Assembly (NCBI GenBank): GCA_900539695.1
Contig: UQDG01000024.1
Location: forward strand, 1 to 36,772
From: an uncultured Oscillospiraceae bacterium
GTDB taxonomy: Bacteria; Bacillota; Clostridia; Oscillospirales; Ruminococcaceae
Direction of reading: 5' to 3'
Length of the DNA: 36,772 nucleotides
Shown here: positions 1 to 11,302 of the stretch, one piece after another
How the letters are laid out: each line of letters opens with the position of its first letter
Numbering within the stretch: the first letter of the stretch is position 1
Notes under the pieces: generated by a model
The model's input: only the letters and a program-made list of their open reading frames with translations
Told to the model about the DNA's origin: nothing
The model's database searches: none
Made by a program: the position numbers and the translations under genes

Positions 1-412
1 ACAGGCGGGCCAGCTTGGCGATGGTGGTGGTCTTGCCCACGCCGTTGACGCCGATGACCAAAATCACGGCAGGTTTACCGTCCAGCTCCATCGGGTAGCG
101 GGGGGTCAATTCCTGGCAGATGATCTGGCGCAGTTCGTCCAATGCCTGCTGGCCGTTCTTGAGGTGCTTTTCCTCCACGGCATCCCGCAGCTCGTCCACC
201 AGGCGCACAGCGCACATGGGGCCGACATCGGCCAAAATCAGCTGTTCTTCCAGTGTGTCATACAGGTCATCGTCGATCTGGGCGTGGGTCAACGTGTTGA
301 CAATGTTCTGGAAAAAGCCCGTGCGGGTCTTTTCCAGGCCGTACTTCATTTTCTGCTGCTCCTGGAACTCCTGCTCCGAGATGTTGCGCTTGAAAAAGTT
401 GAAAAATCCCAT
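1..412 (-). CDS. ftsY: Signal recognition particle receptor FtsY (5' part, cut by window edge)
   Basis: N-terminal 137 codons of the SRP receptor GTPase, which docks ribosome-SRP complexes at the membrane for co-translational insertion. The visible part starts MGFFNFFKR, has the SRP54-type helical N domain (about residues 20-95) and reaches the G1 P-loop GVNGVGKTTTIAKLA at the window edge. The G1 sequence and the short N-terminus with no long acidic A domain fit Gram-positive FtsY rather than Ffh. The start ATG at 412 is preceded by GGGAGG with 6-nt spacing and lies 19 nt after the smc stop, so it is the last visible gene of the plsX-rnc-smc-ftsY operon. The rest of the GTPase domain lies beyond position 1. 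Confidence 0.95.
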   Translation of the reverse strand, partial: MGFFNFFKRNISEQEFQEQQKMKYGLEKTRTGFFQNIVNTLTHAQIDDDLYDTLEEQLILADVGPMCAVRLVDELRDAVEEKHLKNGQQALDELRQIICQELTPRYPMELDGKPAVILVIGVNGVGKTTTIAKLARL

Positions 413-431
413 GGGAAGCCTCCCTTATATA

Positions 432-3400
432 TCAGGTAATTAGGTCTGCGCTGACCTTGTCCAGGTCAAGGCGCAGGATCTTGGAAACGCCGTCCTCCTG
501 CATGGTGACGCCGTACAGCACGTCGGCGGCCTCCATCGTGCCGCGGCGGTGGGTAATGACGATGAACTGGGTGTGGTCGGTCATGCGGCGCAGATATTGC
601 GCATAGCGGGCCACGTTGACGTCGTCCAGCGCAGCTTCGATCTCATCCAGGAAGCAGAAGGGCGCGGGATTGACGTTGAGGATGGCGAAGTAGATCGAGA
701 TGGCGACCAGCGCCTGCTCGCCGCCGGAAAGGGCGCTTAGGTTCTTGATGACCTTGCCCGGGGGCGAGACCTCGATCTCGATGCCGGATTCCAGCACGTT
801 GCTTTCGTCGGAGAGGTACAGGCGTGCGTGGCCGCCGCCGAACAGCTCTTTGAAAATCTGCTGGAAGTGGGTGTTGATCTGCTTGAAGCTCGTCGTAAAC
901 AGCTCTTCCATCTCGCTGCACAGCTCGGCGATCATACGGGTCAGCTCGCTCTTGGCCTTTTCCACGTCGGTGACCTGGGCTTTCAGGAAGTCGTAGCGTT
1001 CCTTGACCTCCTTATATTCCTCGATGGCGCCGACGTTGACGTTGCCCAAGCCGCGAATTTTGCCGCGCACCTCGGCCACGCTGCGGCGCAGCTCGGTCAG
1101 GGACTCAAACTCAACGCAGAGCTCCTTTGCCTCGCCGGCGGTGAGCTGGTACTCCTCCCACAGTTTGGTGTTGGTGTCGTTCAGCTCGTTTTCGGCGGCA
1201 GTGCGGCGTTCGGCCAGGCGGGCCATCTCGCCGCTCATCCGCTCGCGCTCATCGGTCAGGGCGCGGTTTTCCTGTCCTAAGCGGGCCACGGCGGCTTCCT
1301 TTTCCATGCGGGCGGCGTTGGCCGTGCGGATGGTCTCCTCGGCGGCGGCGATCTTCTCTTTGTTCTCGCCGCGGGTGCGCTCGATCTCGGCGATCTTTAA
1401 GGCGTTGGCTTCGATCTTAGCCTTGGCGGCCTCGATGGCGGCGTTCAGCTCGCGGGCGCGGGCTTCGGCCTCGCCGGTGCGGCTTTGCAGGCCTTCCAAA
1501 GCGGCCTCATGCAGGCTGACGTCCTTCTCGTTGGCCAGGCGCTGCATCTGGTTTTCGCTCAATTCGTTGGTGATGCACTCCCGCTCGGCGGTCAAACTGC
1601 CTGTGCTCTCGCCCAGTTCGGCCAGTTCGGCATTGTAGGTGTTCAGCTCGGCCTCGGCCTTGCCCTGGGCGGCTTTGGCTTCGGCGCAGGCGGTCTCGTT
1701 CTGGGTCACGGCGGCCTGCTGGGCCTCAATTTCGGCGGCCAAACTGCGGGTATTTTCCTCATGCTGGGCTACGGCGGCGGTCAGTCGATCGAGCTCCAGC
1801 GAGGCGCGCAGCCGTTCGGAGGAAGCATTCATGCCCTCGGCCTCGGCGCCGGAGAGCTGGGCGGTAAGGTTATCCACCTCGGCCTTGCGGGCTTCCAGCT
1901 CTTTTTCAGCATCGGCACGCTTTTTCTCCAGCTTGACCAGACGGGTGCGCAGTTCATCCAGCTCCTGCTTGCGGCTGAATACACCCACGCTGCGGGCGGT
2001 GGAGCCGCCGGTAAACGAACCGCCGGCGTTGATGACCTGGCCGTCCAACGTGACGATGCGGTTGCGGTAGCCCAGGTTTTTGGCCACAGTGGAGGCTTCG
2101 GACAGATCCTCGACCACGATGATGCGGCCGAGCAGGTTATCGATGATGTGCTGGTAGCGCGGGTCGCACTTGACCAGATCGGCGGCGACCTCGGCGGTGC
2201 CGGTGAGGCGGCCGGTGAAGCGGGAGCCCTGCACGGTATCCAGCGGCAGGAAGGTGGCGCGGCCTGCGCGCTCGTCCTTCAAAAAGCCGATGGCCGCACG
2301 GGCGCAGCCCTGGTCCTCGACCACGATGTTCTGCAAAGCAAAGCCGAGGGCCGTCTCGATGGCGGTTTCATAGCCTTTTTCGACGGTGAGGATGCCCGCC
2401 ACAGGGCCGATGATACCCCGCAGACGACGGCCCGCAGCGGCGCGCATGACGGCCTTGACGCTTTGCTGGTAGCCGTCCATGTTGCGCTCCAGGTCTTCCA
2501 GAATGTGGATGCGCTGGGAGGTGTTGGACCGCTCTTTGTCGGCCTTTTGCAGCGCGTCGGCAGCTTCAGCCTGCTGGCGGCGGCGGCTTTCCAGTTTCAG
2601 CTTTAGGCCCGCCTTGATGTTATCGTTGCGGGTGACGGCCTCCTCGGTATCCTTCAAGCGGCGCTCGGCGCGGCGCTTTTCTTCCTCGGCAGCGGCGGCG
2701 GAGTTTTCCAGCTCTACGGCCTGCTGCTTTGCTTCATCCAAACGCTGGGCGGCGGCTTCTTTTGCCGATTGGGCCGAGGCGGCGCGCACTTTCGCGGCAG
2801 TGGCGGTGTCCTGCAGGCGGGCAATAGCGGCGTCGATAACGTCCCGGCGCTGGCCGCTGGCGGCAGCTTTTTCTTCCAGCGCACGGAGTTCGGTGCGCAG
2901 TTCTGCCACGCGGGCGTCCAGCGCAGCGACCTCGCCGTGCAGTTTTTCGATGGCGGCTTTGTGGCCGGCGGCCTCGGTCTCGATGGACTGGCGGCCCTGC
3001 CCGGCGCGCTCCAACTCGCCGGTGGCTTCGTCGATGCGGAAGCGGCTGTGCTCACTCTCGTTTTTCAAAACGGCGATCTCGCTCTCACTGCCCGCGTTGG
3101 CCTCGGTCACGGCGCGGATGTCGGCGTTGGCTTGCTCGACCTGCAGGACAAGCTGCTGGGCTTCCTCCCGCAGGGCGGCGCTTTTTTCGTCGAACTCGTC
3201 CAACTGGCGGCTCAGGCGTTCGTAATCTGCCTGGGCGGCTTCAAACTTGCGCTGCTGGTCGCGCACGGTATCGTTGGCGCGGCGGATGGCATCGACCCAG
3301 AGAGTGACTTCCAGGCTCTTGCGGCGCTCGGAGAGTTCCAAAAACTGCTGGGCCTTTTCACTGTCCCGCTTCAGGGGGCCGACACGCTTTTCCAGTTCGC

Positions 3401-3989
3401 CCAAAATATCCCGCAGGCGTTCGAGGTTTCCCTCGGCGGCTTCGAGACGGCGTTCCGCCTCGTTTTTGCGGTAGCGGTACTTGGCGATGCCGGAGGCTTC
3501 CTCGAAAATTTCGCGGCGCTCGGCGGACTTGGCGCCGACGATCTCGGCAATGCGGCCCTGGCCGACGATGGCGTAACCGTCGCGGCCGATGCCGGTGTCC
3601 AGCAGCAGTTCGTAGACATCCTTCAAACGGACGTTCTGGCCGTTGATAGAGTACTCGCTCTCACCGCTGCGGTAGTAGCGGCGGCCGATGGTGACCTCGT
3701 CGGCATCCATGTCCAGGCCGTGGTCTCTGTTATCGATGGTCAGCGCGACCGAGGCAAAGCCCATGGCACCGCGGCTTTGGGTGCCGCCGAAGATAACGTC
3801 CTCCATCTTTCCGGAGCCGCGCAGCTGCTTGGAGCTGGTCTCGCCCAAAACCCAGCGGATCGAGTCCGAAATATTCGATTTGCCGGAGCCGTTCGGCCCG
3901 ACCACGCCGGTGATACCCTCGCCGATGGTGATCTTGGTCTTATCGGGGAAGGATTTGAAACCTTGGATTTCCAGTTCTTTCAGGCGCAT
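432..3989 (-). CDS. smc: Chromosome segregation protein SMC
   Basis: 1185-residue condensin ATPase that organises and helps segregate the chromosome with ScpA/ScpB. Walker A GPNGSGKSN is at about residues 31-39. Two long Ala/Glu/Arg-rich coiled coils flank a hinge at about 510-680 (glycine-rich, contains RLRGIIGPVAG and NAGGSFTGGS). The C-terminal head has the signature LSGGEQALVAI and Walker B FCFLDEIEAALDD. Length is normal for the family. The start MRLKELEIQGFKSF matches the canonical SMC N-terminus; GAAAGG lies 12 nt upstream, a rather long spacing. It sits 43 nt downstream of rnc and 19 nt upstream of ftsY, the usual Firmicutes order. No motif is missing. Confidence 0.98.
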   Translation of the reverse strand: MRLKELEIQGFKSFPDKTKITIGEGITGVVGPNGSGKSNISDSIRWVLGETSSKQLRGSGKMEDVIFGGTQSRGAMGFASVALTIDNRDHGLDMDADEVTIGRRYYRSGESEYSINGQNVRLKDVYELLLDTGIGRDGYAIVGQGRIAEIVGAKSAERREIFEEASGIAKYRYRKNEAERRLEAAEGNLERLRDILGELEKRVGPLKRDSEKAQQFLELSERRKSLEVTLWVDAIRRANDTVRDQQRKFEAAQADYERLSRQLDEFDEKSAALREEAQQLVLQVEQANADIRAVTEANAGSESEIAVLKNESEHSRFRIDEATGELERAGQGRQSIETEAAGHKAAIEKLHGEVAALDARVAELRTELRALEEKAAASGQRRDVIDAAIARLQDTATAAKVRAASAQSAKEAAAQRLDEAKQQAVELENSAAAAEEEKRRAERRLKDTEEAVTRNDNIKAGLKLKLESRRRQQAEAADALQKADKERSNTSQRIHILEDLERNMDGYQQSVKAVMRAAAGRRLRGIIGPVAGILTVEKGYETAIETALGFALQNIVVEDQGCARAAIGFLKDERAGRATFLPLDTVQGSRFTGRLTGTAEVAADLVKCDPRYQHIIDNLLGRIIVVEDLSEASTVAKNLGYRNRIVTLDGQVINAGGSFTGGSTARSVGVFSRKQELDELRTRLVKLEKKRADAEKELEARKAEVDNLTAQLSGAEAEGMNASSERLRASLELDRLTAAVAQHEENTRSLAAEIEAQQAAVTQNETACAEAKAAQGKAEAELNTYNAELAELGESTGSLTAERECITNELSENQMQRLANEKDVSLHEAALEGLQSRTGEAEARARELNAAIEAAKAKIEANALKIAEIERTRGENKEKIAAAEETIRTANAARMEKEAAVARLGQENRALTDERERMSGEMARLAERRTAAENELNDTNTKLWEEYQLTAGEAKELCVEFESLTELRRSVAEVRGKIRGLGNVNVGAIEEYKEVKERYDFLKAQVTDVEKAKSELTRMIAELCSEMEELFTTSFKQINTHFQQIFKELFGGGHARLYLSDESNVLESGIEIEVSPPGKVIKNLSALSGGEQALVAISIYFAILNVNPAPFCFLDEIEAALDDVNVARYAQYLRRMTDHTQFIVITHRRGTMEAADVLYGVTMQEDGVSKILRLDLDKVSADLIT

Positions 3990-4032
3990 GTATGGTTAAA
4001 ACCTTTCGCGTAGGTTGGTTGAATTCGTATTT

Positions 4033-4698
4033 TTACCGCAGTTTCTCCAATGCCAATTTGGCGGCGTGCTGCTCGGCGGCTTTTTTGCTGCGGCCGGGGG
4101 CTTCGGCCAGCTTTTCGCCGTTGCGCCATACGCAAACGGTAAACTTCTTGGCGTGGTCGGGGCCGCTCTCGCCGGTGACCTCATAGCGCAGCACGGCGCT
4201 GGGGTCCTGCTGGACTACCTCCTGCAGCTGGGTCTTGTAGTCTTCCTCGGCGGTCTTGCCCTCGGTGATAAAGGGCAGGATGAAGTTGCGGGCGGCCTCC
4301 ATGCCGCCGTCCAGATACAGCGCAGCGATGACAGCCTCAAACGCATCGGACACCACGCTGGGGCGGTTGCGGCCGCCGCCCAGATCCTCGCCGTGGCCCA
4401 GGCGCAGGTACTCGCCCAGGTGGATCTCCTGGGCAAACTGGAACAGCGCATCCTCACTGACGAGGCTGGCGCGCATGCGGGTCAGCTCGCCCTCGGGCCG
4501 GCCGGACTGGTGGAACAGGTAGTCCGCCACCACAACGGACAGCACGCTGTCGCCCAAAAACTCCAGGCGCTCGTTGTGGGTGGTGGCGACCTTGCTCTCG
4601 TTGGCAAAGCTGGTGTGGGTCAATGCAATGCGCAGCAGTGCGGGATTTTTAAAGGTATAATGCAGTACTTGCTGCAGTTCTTCCGGTTTTTTTGCCAT
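4033..4698 (-). CDS. rnc: Ribonuclease III
   Basis: 221-residue double-strand-specific endoribonuclease for rRNA and mRNA processing. The catalytic signature ERLEFLGDS is near residue 43, with the second acidic cluster (DAFEAVIAALYLD) near residue 115. A C-terminal dsRNA-binding domain starts at DYKTQLQE and ends in KKAAEQHAAKLALEKL. Two in-frame ATGs exist, at 4707 and 4698. The Shine-Dalgarno GAAAGG is 1 nt before the first and 10 nt before the second, so I choose 4698 (MAKKPEEL). The gene lies between plsX (39-nt gap) and smc. The acpP gene that usually sits between plsX and rnc is absent. Confidence 0.96.
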   Translation of the reverse strand: MAKKPEELQQVLHYTFKNPALLRIALTHTSFANESKVATTHNERLEFLGDSVLSVVVADYLFHQSGRPEGELTRMRASLVSEDALFQFAQEIHLGEYLRLGHGEDLGGGRNRPSVVSDAFEAVIAALYLDGGMEAARNFILPFITEGKTAEEDYKTQLQEVVQQDPSAVLRYEVTGESGPDHAKKFTVCVWRNGEKLAEAPGRSKKAAEQHAAKLALEKLR

Positions 4699-4737
4699 CT
4701 GTCTCATGCCTTTCTTAAAACAACAGTACGATAGCGT

Positions 4738-5778
4738 TTACTCTTTTACAGGCTCAGCTTTCTCGGCTTCAGCCTTTTCAGCCACAGCGGCCAGGGCGGT
4801 CTGCATGGTGCCGCACAGGTCGTTAGCGACGCACAGCTTGGCCTGGCGGATGGCGTTTTTGATGCCTTTGGCGTGGCTGGAACCGTGGGCCTTGATGACC
4901 GGCTTGGCAGCGCCCAGCAGCGGCGCACCGCCCACTTCCTCAGAGTCCATCATCCGTTTCAGCTCGCCCAGGCCGCCTTTGATGCCCAGGTAGCTGAGCT
5001 TGGTGATGAGGTTTTGCAGGAAAATTTTCTTCAGCATGCCCAGCAGCGTTTTGGCGACGCCCTCGGTCAGCTTGAGGACCACGTTGCCGACGAAACCGTC
5101 GCAGACGACGACGTCCACCTCGCCATCCATGATGTAGCGCGGCTCGATGTTGCCGGCGAAATGGATACAAGGGTTAGCTTTGAGCAGCTGGTGGGCCTCG
5201 CGGTAGATGGGCGTGCCCTTGGTCTCCTCGGCGCCGTTATTGACCAGCGCGACTTTGGGGGCGGTGCGGCCCATGACCTTCTCGGCGTAGACGCTGCCCA
5301 TGGTGCCGAAGGCGTTCAGCATTTCGGAGCGGCACTCGACGTTGGCGCCGCAATCCAGCAGCAGAAAGTTCTGCTTCGCGCCGGGCATCGGGGTAGCCAG
5401 CGCCGGGCGCTTGACACCTTTGATCGTCCGCACGATCAGGCTGGTGCCCACATGCAGTGCACCGGTGGAACCGGCGCTGACAAAGGCGTCCGCCTCGTCG
5501 TTTTTCAGCATCGTCAGGCCCTTGACCAGGCTGGAATCCTTTTTGTGGCGCACAGCCTTGACGGGGTCGTCGTGCATGTCGATATTCTCGGTGCAGTTGA
5601 TAATGGTGAATGGTGCCAGGTCAATTTTGTTCTGGGCGGCGCAATCCTTGATAGCGTCTTCTTCGCCCAGCAGCACCAGCTCCATGCCGTCGCCAAACTC
5701 GGCCGCAGCCTGAGAAGCGCCCTGCAAAACGCACAGCGGGGCGTTATCGCCGCCCATGGCATCTACTAAAATTTTCAT
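4738..5778 (-). CDS. plsX: Phosphate acyltransferase PlsX
   Basis: 346-residue enzyme making acyl-phosphate from acyl-ACP for phospholipid synthesis (PlsX/PlsY route), peripheral to the membrane. The N-terminus MKILVDAMGGDNAP is diagnostic; the conserved core DVVVCDGFVGNVVLKLTEG lies near residues 215-233. The start at 5778 is chosen because GGAGGA is 6 nt upstream; an in-frame codon 18 nt further upstream would add MGGGIQ and overlap that ribosome site. The ATG overlaps the trmFO stop (ATGA), implying translational coupling. The C-terminus carries an odd Ala/Glu/Lys-rich tail (AEKAEAEKAEPVKE) of no obvious function. Confidence 0.97.
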   Translation of the reverse strand: MKILVDAMGGDNAPLCVLQGASQAAAEFGDGMELVLLGEEDAIKDCAAQNKIDLAPFTIINCTENIDMHDDPVKAVRHKKDSSLVKGLTMLKNDEADAFVSAGSTGALHVGTSLIVRTIKGVKRPALATPMPGAKQNFLLLDCGANVECRSEMLNAFGTMGSVYAEKVMGRTAPKVALVNNGAEETKGTPIYREAHQLLKANPCIHFAGNIEPRYIMDGEVDVVVCDGFVGNVVLKLTEGVAKTLLGMLKKIFLQNLITKLSYLGIKGGLGELKRMMDSEEVGGAPLLGAAKPVIKAHGSSHAKGIKNAIRQAKLCVANDLCGTMQTALAAVAEKAEAEKAEPVKE

Positions 5779-7085
5779 TTGTATTCCTCCACCCATGCGT
5801 GCATGGCGTTTTGTGCGTTCTGCGAAAGAGCGGCGTAGCGCTCGCGCTTATCGCGGATGGTGTTGATTTCTTCGGTGCGGGGCAAGATGCCCATGTTCGC
5901 GCCCATGGGCTGGAAGTCCTTGTTGGGCGTGGTGATATAATCCAGCAGCGCACCACACATCGTGCTGGCGGGCGGCGGGGGCAGCTCACGGCCCTGCAGG
6001 CGGGCCAAGATCTGGCGGGCAGCCAGCAAGCCGCTGGCGGCGCTTTCCATATAGCCCTCAAAGCCGGTGATCTGGCCCGCAAAAAACACGTTGGGGTGTT
6101 CTTTCAGAAATTGCTGCCCGGTCAGCACGCTGGGGCTTTCCAAAAACGTGTTGCGGTGCATGACGCCGTAACGCACGAACTCGGCATGCTCGAGGCCCGG
6201 GATCATACTGAACACCCGCTTCTGCTCACCCCATTTGAGGTTCGTCTGGAAGCCGACGAGGTTGTACAGCGTGCGGGCGGTGTTCTCGGCGCGCAGCTGC
6301 ACAGCCGCCCAGGGTCGGTGCCCGGTGCGGGGGTCCCGCAGGCCCACCGGGCGCAGCGGGCCAAAGCGGATCGTATCAGCTCCGCGGGCAGCCATGACCT
6401 CGATGGGCATGCAGCCCTCATAGACGGTGAGATCGCCGTCAAAATCGTGGAGCGGCGCGCGCTCGGCGGCGATCAGCTCGGCGTGGAAAGCCTCGTACTC
6501 TTCCTTGTTAAAGGGGCAGTTAAGGTAATCGGCCTCGCCGCGGCCATAGCGGGAAGCAGCGAAGACCTTCTCGTAGTCCAGGCTTTCGGCGGTAACGATG
6601 GGCGCTACCGCGTCAAAAAAGCTCAAGCGGTGGTCACCGGTCAGGCCGGCCACGGCGTCCGCCAGGGCTCCCTCGGTCAGCGGGCCGGAGGCTACCAGCA
6701 CGGGGGCGCTTTCGTCGAGAGCGGTCACTTCCTCACGATGCACTGTGATATTCGGGTGCTTTTCCACCATCTCAGTAACGGCGGCGGAGAAGACATCCCG
6801 GTCCACTGCCAGCGCACCGCCGGCCGCCACGCGGGCGGTCTCGGCCGCCTTCAGCAGGTGGCTGCCCATCATCTTCATTTCCAGCTTGAGCAGGCCGGAG
6901 GCAGAGTCCGGGCGCTCGGCTTTCAGCGAATTAGAGCAGATCAGCTCGGCAAAGCCGGCACTTTTATGGGCGGGCGAAAACTTGCCCGGTTTTTGTTCGT
7001 ACAGGTCTACCTGCACACCGGCGTCCGCCAGCCACAGCGCGGCTTCGCACCCCGCCAGACCGGCACCGATCACGTTTACTTGCAT
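5775..7085 (-). CDS. trmFO: Methylenetetrahydrofolate-tRNA-(uracil-5-)-methyltransferase TrmFO
   Basis: 436-residue flavoprotein that makes m5U54 in the tRNA T-loop using 5,10-methylene-THF and reduced FAD. The N-terminal FAD motif is VIGAGLAGCEAALWLADAG. The family cysteines are seen in ELICSNSLKAE and in YEGCMPIEVMAARG. The start at 7085 (MQVNV) has GGAG 5 nt upstream; an in-frame GTG at 7091 would overlap that site. It follows topA by 39 nt and overlaps plsX by 4 nt. The dprA-topA-trmFO order is typical of Firmicutes. Its folate dependence is a loose link to the folate importer gene elsewhere in the window. Confidence 0.96.
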   Translation of the reverse strand: MQVNVIGAGLAGCEAALWLADAGVQVDLYEQKPGKFSPAHKSAGFAELICSNSLKAERPDSASGLLKLEMKMMGSHLLKAAETARVAAGGALAVDRDVFSAAVTEMVEKHPNITVHREEVTALDESAPVLVASGPLTEGALADAVAGLTGDHRLSFFDAVAPIVTAESLDYEKVFAASRYGRGEADYLNCPFNKEEYEAFHAELIAAERAPLHDFDGDLTVYEGCMPIEVMAARGADTIRFGPLRPVGLRDPRTGHRPWAAVQLRAENTARTLYNLVGFQTNLKWGEQKRVFSMIPGLEHAEFVRYGVMHRNTFLESPSVLTGQQFLKEHPNVFFAGQITGFEGYMESAASGLLAARQILARLQGRELPPPPASTMCGALLDYITTPNKDFQPMGANMGILPRTEEINTIRDKRERYAALSQNAQNAMHAWVEEYK

Positions 7086-7124
7086 AGTCACTCCGTTATG
7101 GTTTCGGCGTTATTCCGCCATTTT

Positions 7125-9212
<2,088 letters not shown>

Positions 9213-9238
9213 AGGTTACCTCAACTTAACTCTATATT

Positions 9239-10339
9239 TTACAGGGCGACATAGCGCCGTCCCGGCTGACTTTGTGCACCGCCGTACAACTCCAATTCGG
9301 TACAGGCGGCCAGCACCCGGCTGGCGGACAGGCCGGTGGCAGCGGCCAACTCGTCCACGCCTTTGGGCGTGGGGCCCAGTACCGCATAGACGGCCTGGGC
9401 GTCGGGGCTGGTTTGTTCCACCACAAAGGCCGATTGCTCCGGCGCGGCGCTTTCACTTTCCACGCCCATACAGGCCAGCACGTCCGCTGCCTGGCACAGT
9501 ACCCCGGCCCGGCCGGAGCGCAGCAGCTCGTTGGTGCCCTGGCTTTGGGCGCTGTAAATACTGCCCGGCACGGCCAGCACCGGGCGGCCCAGGCTTTCGG
9601 CGTGGGACACGGTGTTCAGCGTGCCGCTGCGGATGCGAGCCTCGGCCACACAAAGCACCTCCGACAGGCCGGCGATCAGCCGGTTGCGGGCCAGAAAGGT
9701 GCCCTTTTGCTTACCCTGGTAGCCGGGCGGGTACTCGCTGCAGACGGCGCCGCCGCCTTTCTCGATGCGCTGGCGCAACTTGACATTGGCGGCGGGGTAG
9801 GTCGTATCGATGGCCGTTCCGAGGAACGCCACGGTGGGTGTGCCAGCTTCCACCGCCGCGCGGTGGCCCTCACTGTCGAGACCGTCCGCCAGACCGCTGA
9901 CAATGACGGCTCCCTGTTTGGCCATCTCCAACGAAAGGTCAAACGCCGCCTGCCGCCCGTAAGCGCTGGGGCGGCGGGTGCCCACCATGCCCACATAGCG
10001 GTGGCCGTTCAGGCAGGCGGACTCGCCGGTGACGTACAGCACCAGCGGCATATCCGGCAGGTCCCGCAAGCGATCCGGGTAGGCGGCATCATCGGGAGTG
10101 ATGATCTCCACACCGGTCAGCAGACAGTGGTCCAGCCGCTCCTCATAATCAAAGGGGGTGGTGTCGCACAGCTGGGCGACGGCGTGGTCGCTCAAAAAGT
10201 AGGGCGGTGCTTCCCGCCCGGCGCACAGGGCTTCGTATAAAGCTTCTGGGTCGGGGTAGAGCGCCAGCAGATCGCGGGCGTTCTGGCAGGCAGAACCAAC
10301 GGCATCCGCCAGCCAAAGCCAGGCCAGTGTCTTATCCAC
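9239..10339 (-). CDS. dprA: DNA-processing protein DprA
   Basis: 366-residue Rossmann-fold protein that loads RecA onto incoming single-stranded DNA during transformation. The core is visible as YVGMVGTRRPSAYGR followed by IVSGLADGLDSEGHRAA and TFLARNRLIAGLSEVLCVAEA. A C-terminal winged-helix domain follows (about residues 305-366, GVDELAAATGLSASRVLAACTEL). No other competence gene is in the window, so a role in natural uptake cannot be judged here. It follows the TrmH-family gene by 33 nt and precedes topA by 26 nt. Confidence 0.96.
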   Translation of the reverse strand: MDKTLAWLWLADAVGSACQNARDLLALYPDPEALYEALCAGREAPPYFLSDHAVAQLCDTTPFDYEERLDHCLLTGVEIITPDDAAYPDRLRDLPDMPLVLYVTGESACLNGHRYVGMVGTRRPSAYGRQAAFDLSLEMAKQGAVIVSGLADGLDSEGHRAAVEAGTPTVAFLGTAIDTTYPAANVKLRQRIEKGGGAVCSEYPPGYQGKQKGTFLARNRLIAGLSEVLCVAEARIRSGTLNTVSHAESLGRPVLAVPGSIYSAQSQGTNELLRSGRAGVLCQAADVLACMGVESESAAPEQSAFVVEQTSPDAQAVYAVLGPTPKGVDELAAATGLSASRVLAACTELELYGGAQSQPGRRYVAL

Positions 10340-10372
10340 GCGCGTCTCCCCTTCTCTTATTATACTATGTTT

Positions 10373-11140
10373 TTACACATTGCGGAACTGCCACAGCAGC
10401 ACGCTGCCGGCCACACCGGCGTTCAGGCTTTCCACCTGGTCTGTCATCGGGATACGCACAGCCAGGTCACAGGCAGCCACGGTGGCATCCGTCAGGCCCT
10501 GGCCCTCGCTGCCAATGACTACGCAGAGTCCCTGCGGGAACTCCTGCCCGGCTTCACCCAGCGGGCGGGAGTTGTACAGAGCGGTGGCCAGGCAGGCCAC
10601 ACCCCGGGCGCGCAGGCCTTGCAGGGTAGCGGGCAGGTCGTCCACATGCAGTACCGGCAGCCGCCCGGCCGCGCCCATCGAGGAGCGCAGTGTTTTGGGC
10701 GAAAACGGTGCGGCGCACCCCGGTCCCAACAGGACCAGGTCGTACCCAAAGGCCGCGGCGCTGCGCAGCAGGGTGCCCACATTGCCGGGGTCCTGCACGC
10801 CTTCCAGCGCCAGGATGTGGGTGGCGGTGTCCAGCCGCTCTACCGGGGGCGCGGGCTGTTCAAACAGCACAAACACGCCCTGGCTCGTCTTGGTGCCCGC
10901 CAGCTTTTCGGCCACGTGAGGCGCGATCAGCGTGGGGCGCAAGCTTTCCAACGCGGGCGTCTTTTCCATAGCCGCCTCGGTGGCATAAGCCGTGCGCGGG
11001 GTGCAGCTTTTGGCCAGTTCCAGGCAAAGCTTCGGCCCCTCGGCAAAAAACAGCCCCTCTGCCGCGCGCTGTTTCTCACTATCGCGCAGTGTGCAGGCAT
11101 ACTTTACGCCTGCGTTGTCGCGGCTGGTGATTATATCCAT
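10373..11140 (-). CDS. TrmH/SpoU-family RNA 2'-O-methyltransferase
   Basis: 255-residue SPOUT-class SAM-dependent RNA ribose methyltransferase. The three SpoU motifs are clear: LEGVQDPGNVGTLLRSA (motif 1), VVIGSEGQGL (motif 2) and IPMTDQVESLNAGVAGSVL (motif 3), which form the SAM-binding trefoil knot. An N-terminal substrate-binding domain (about residues 1-95) resembles the L30e-like domain of RlmB/TsnR-type enzymes. The exact target nucleotide (23S rRNA or tRNA) cannot be read from sequence. The start at 11140 (MDIITSRDN) has GAGGGG 7 nt upstream, better than the in-frame start at 11167. It heads the dprA-topA-trmFO-plsX run. Confidence 0.92.
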   Translation of the reverse strand: MDIITSRDNAGVKYACTLRDSEKQRAAEGLFFAEGPKLCLELAKSCTPRTAYATEAAMEKTPALESLRPTLIAPHVAEKLAGTKTSQGVFVLFEQPAPPVERLDTATHILALEGVQDPGNVGTLLRSAAAFGYDLVLLGPGCAAPFSPKTLRSSMGAAGRLPVLHVDDLPATLQGLRARGVACLATALYNSRPLGEAGQEFPQGLCVVIGSEGQGLTDATVAACDLAVRIPMTDQVESLNAGVAGSVLLWQFRNV

Positions 11141-11265
11141 TGTAGCGCCCCTCTCCCGTAAAATCAATGTTGTTTTATGAACGATAGGGATTCCCTATGC
11201 AGGAAAGCCACCCACAGTAAGCCGTAAAACGGCTGTGCTATAGCTTTCCCCTTTAAACACAAAAG

Positions 11266-11292
11266 GACTCACGCGTGCGCGTGAGTCTTTTT
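11266..11292 (-). terminator. Hairpin terminator after rplT
   Basis: Perfect inverted repeat GACTCACGCG (11266-11275) / CGCGTGAGTC (11278-11287) about 15 nt after the rplT stop. On the minus strand it is followed by CTTTTG; on the plus strand by TTTTT. It most likely ends the infC-rpmI-rplT transcript. The 11168-11262 spacer beyond it holds further small dyads (GCCGT-AAA-ACGGC at 11221-11233), but I see no convincing promoter for the downstream gene. Confidence 0.75.
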
Positions 11293-11302
11293 GCAAGAAT
11301 TA

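Noticed and set aside
11168..11262. Promoter for the TrmH-dprA-topA run in the gap after rplT
   Set aside because: Several AT-rich hexamers occur but no -35/-10 pair with proper spacing; not reported as a feature.
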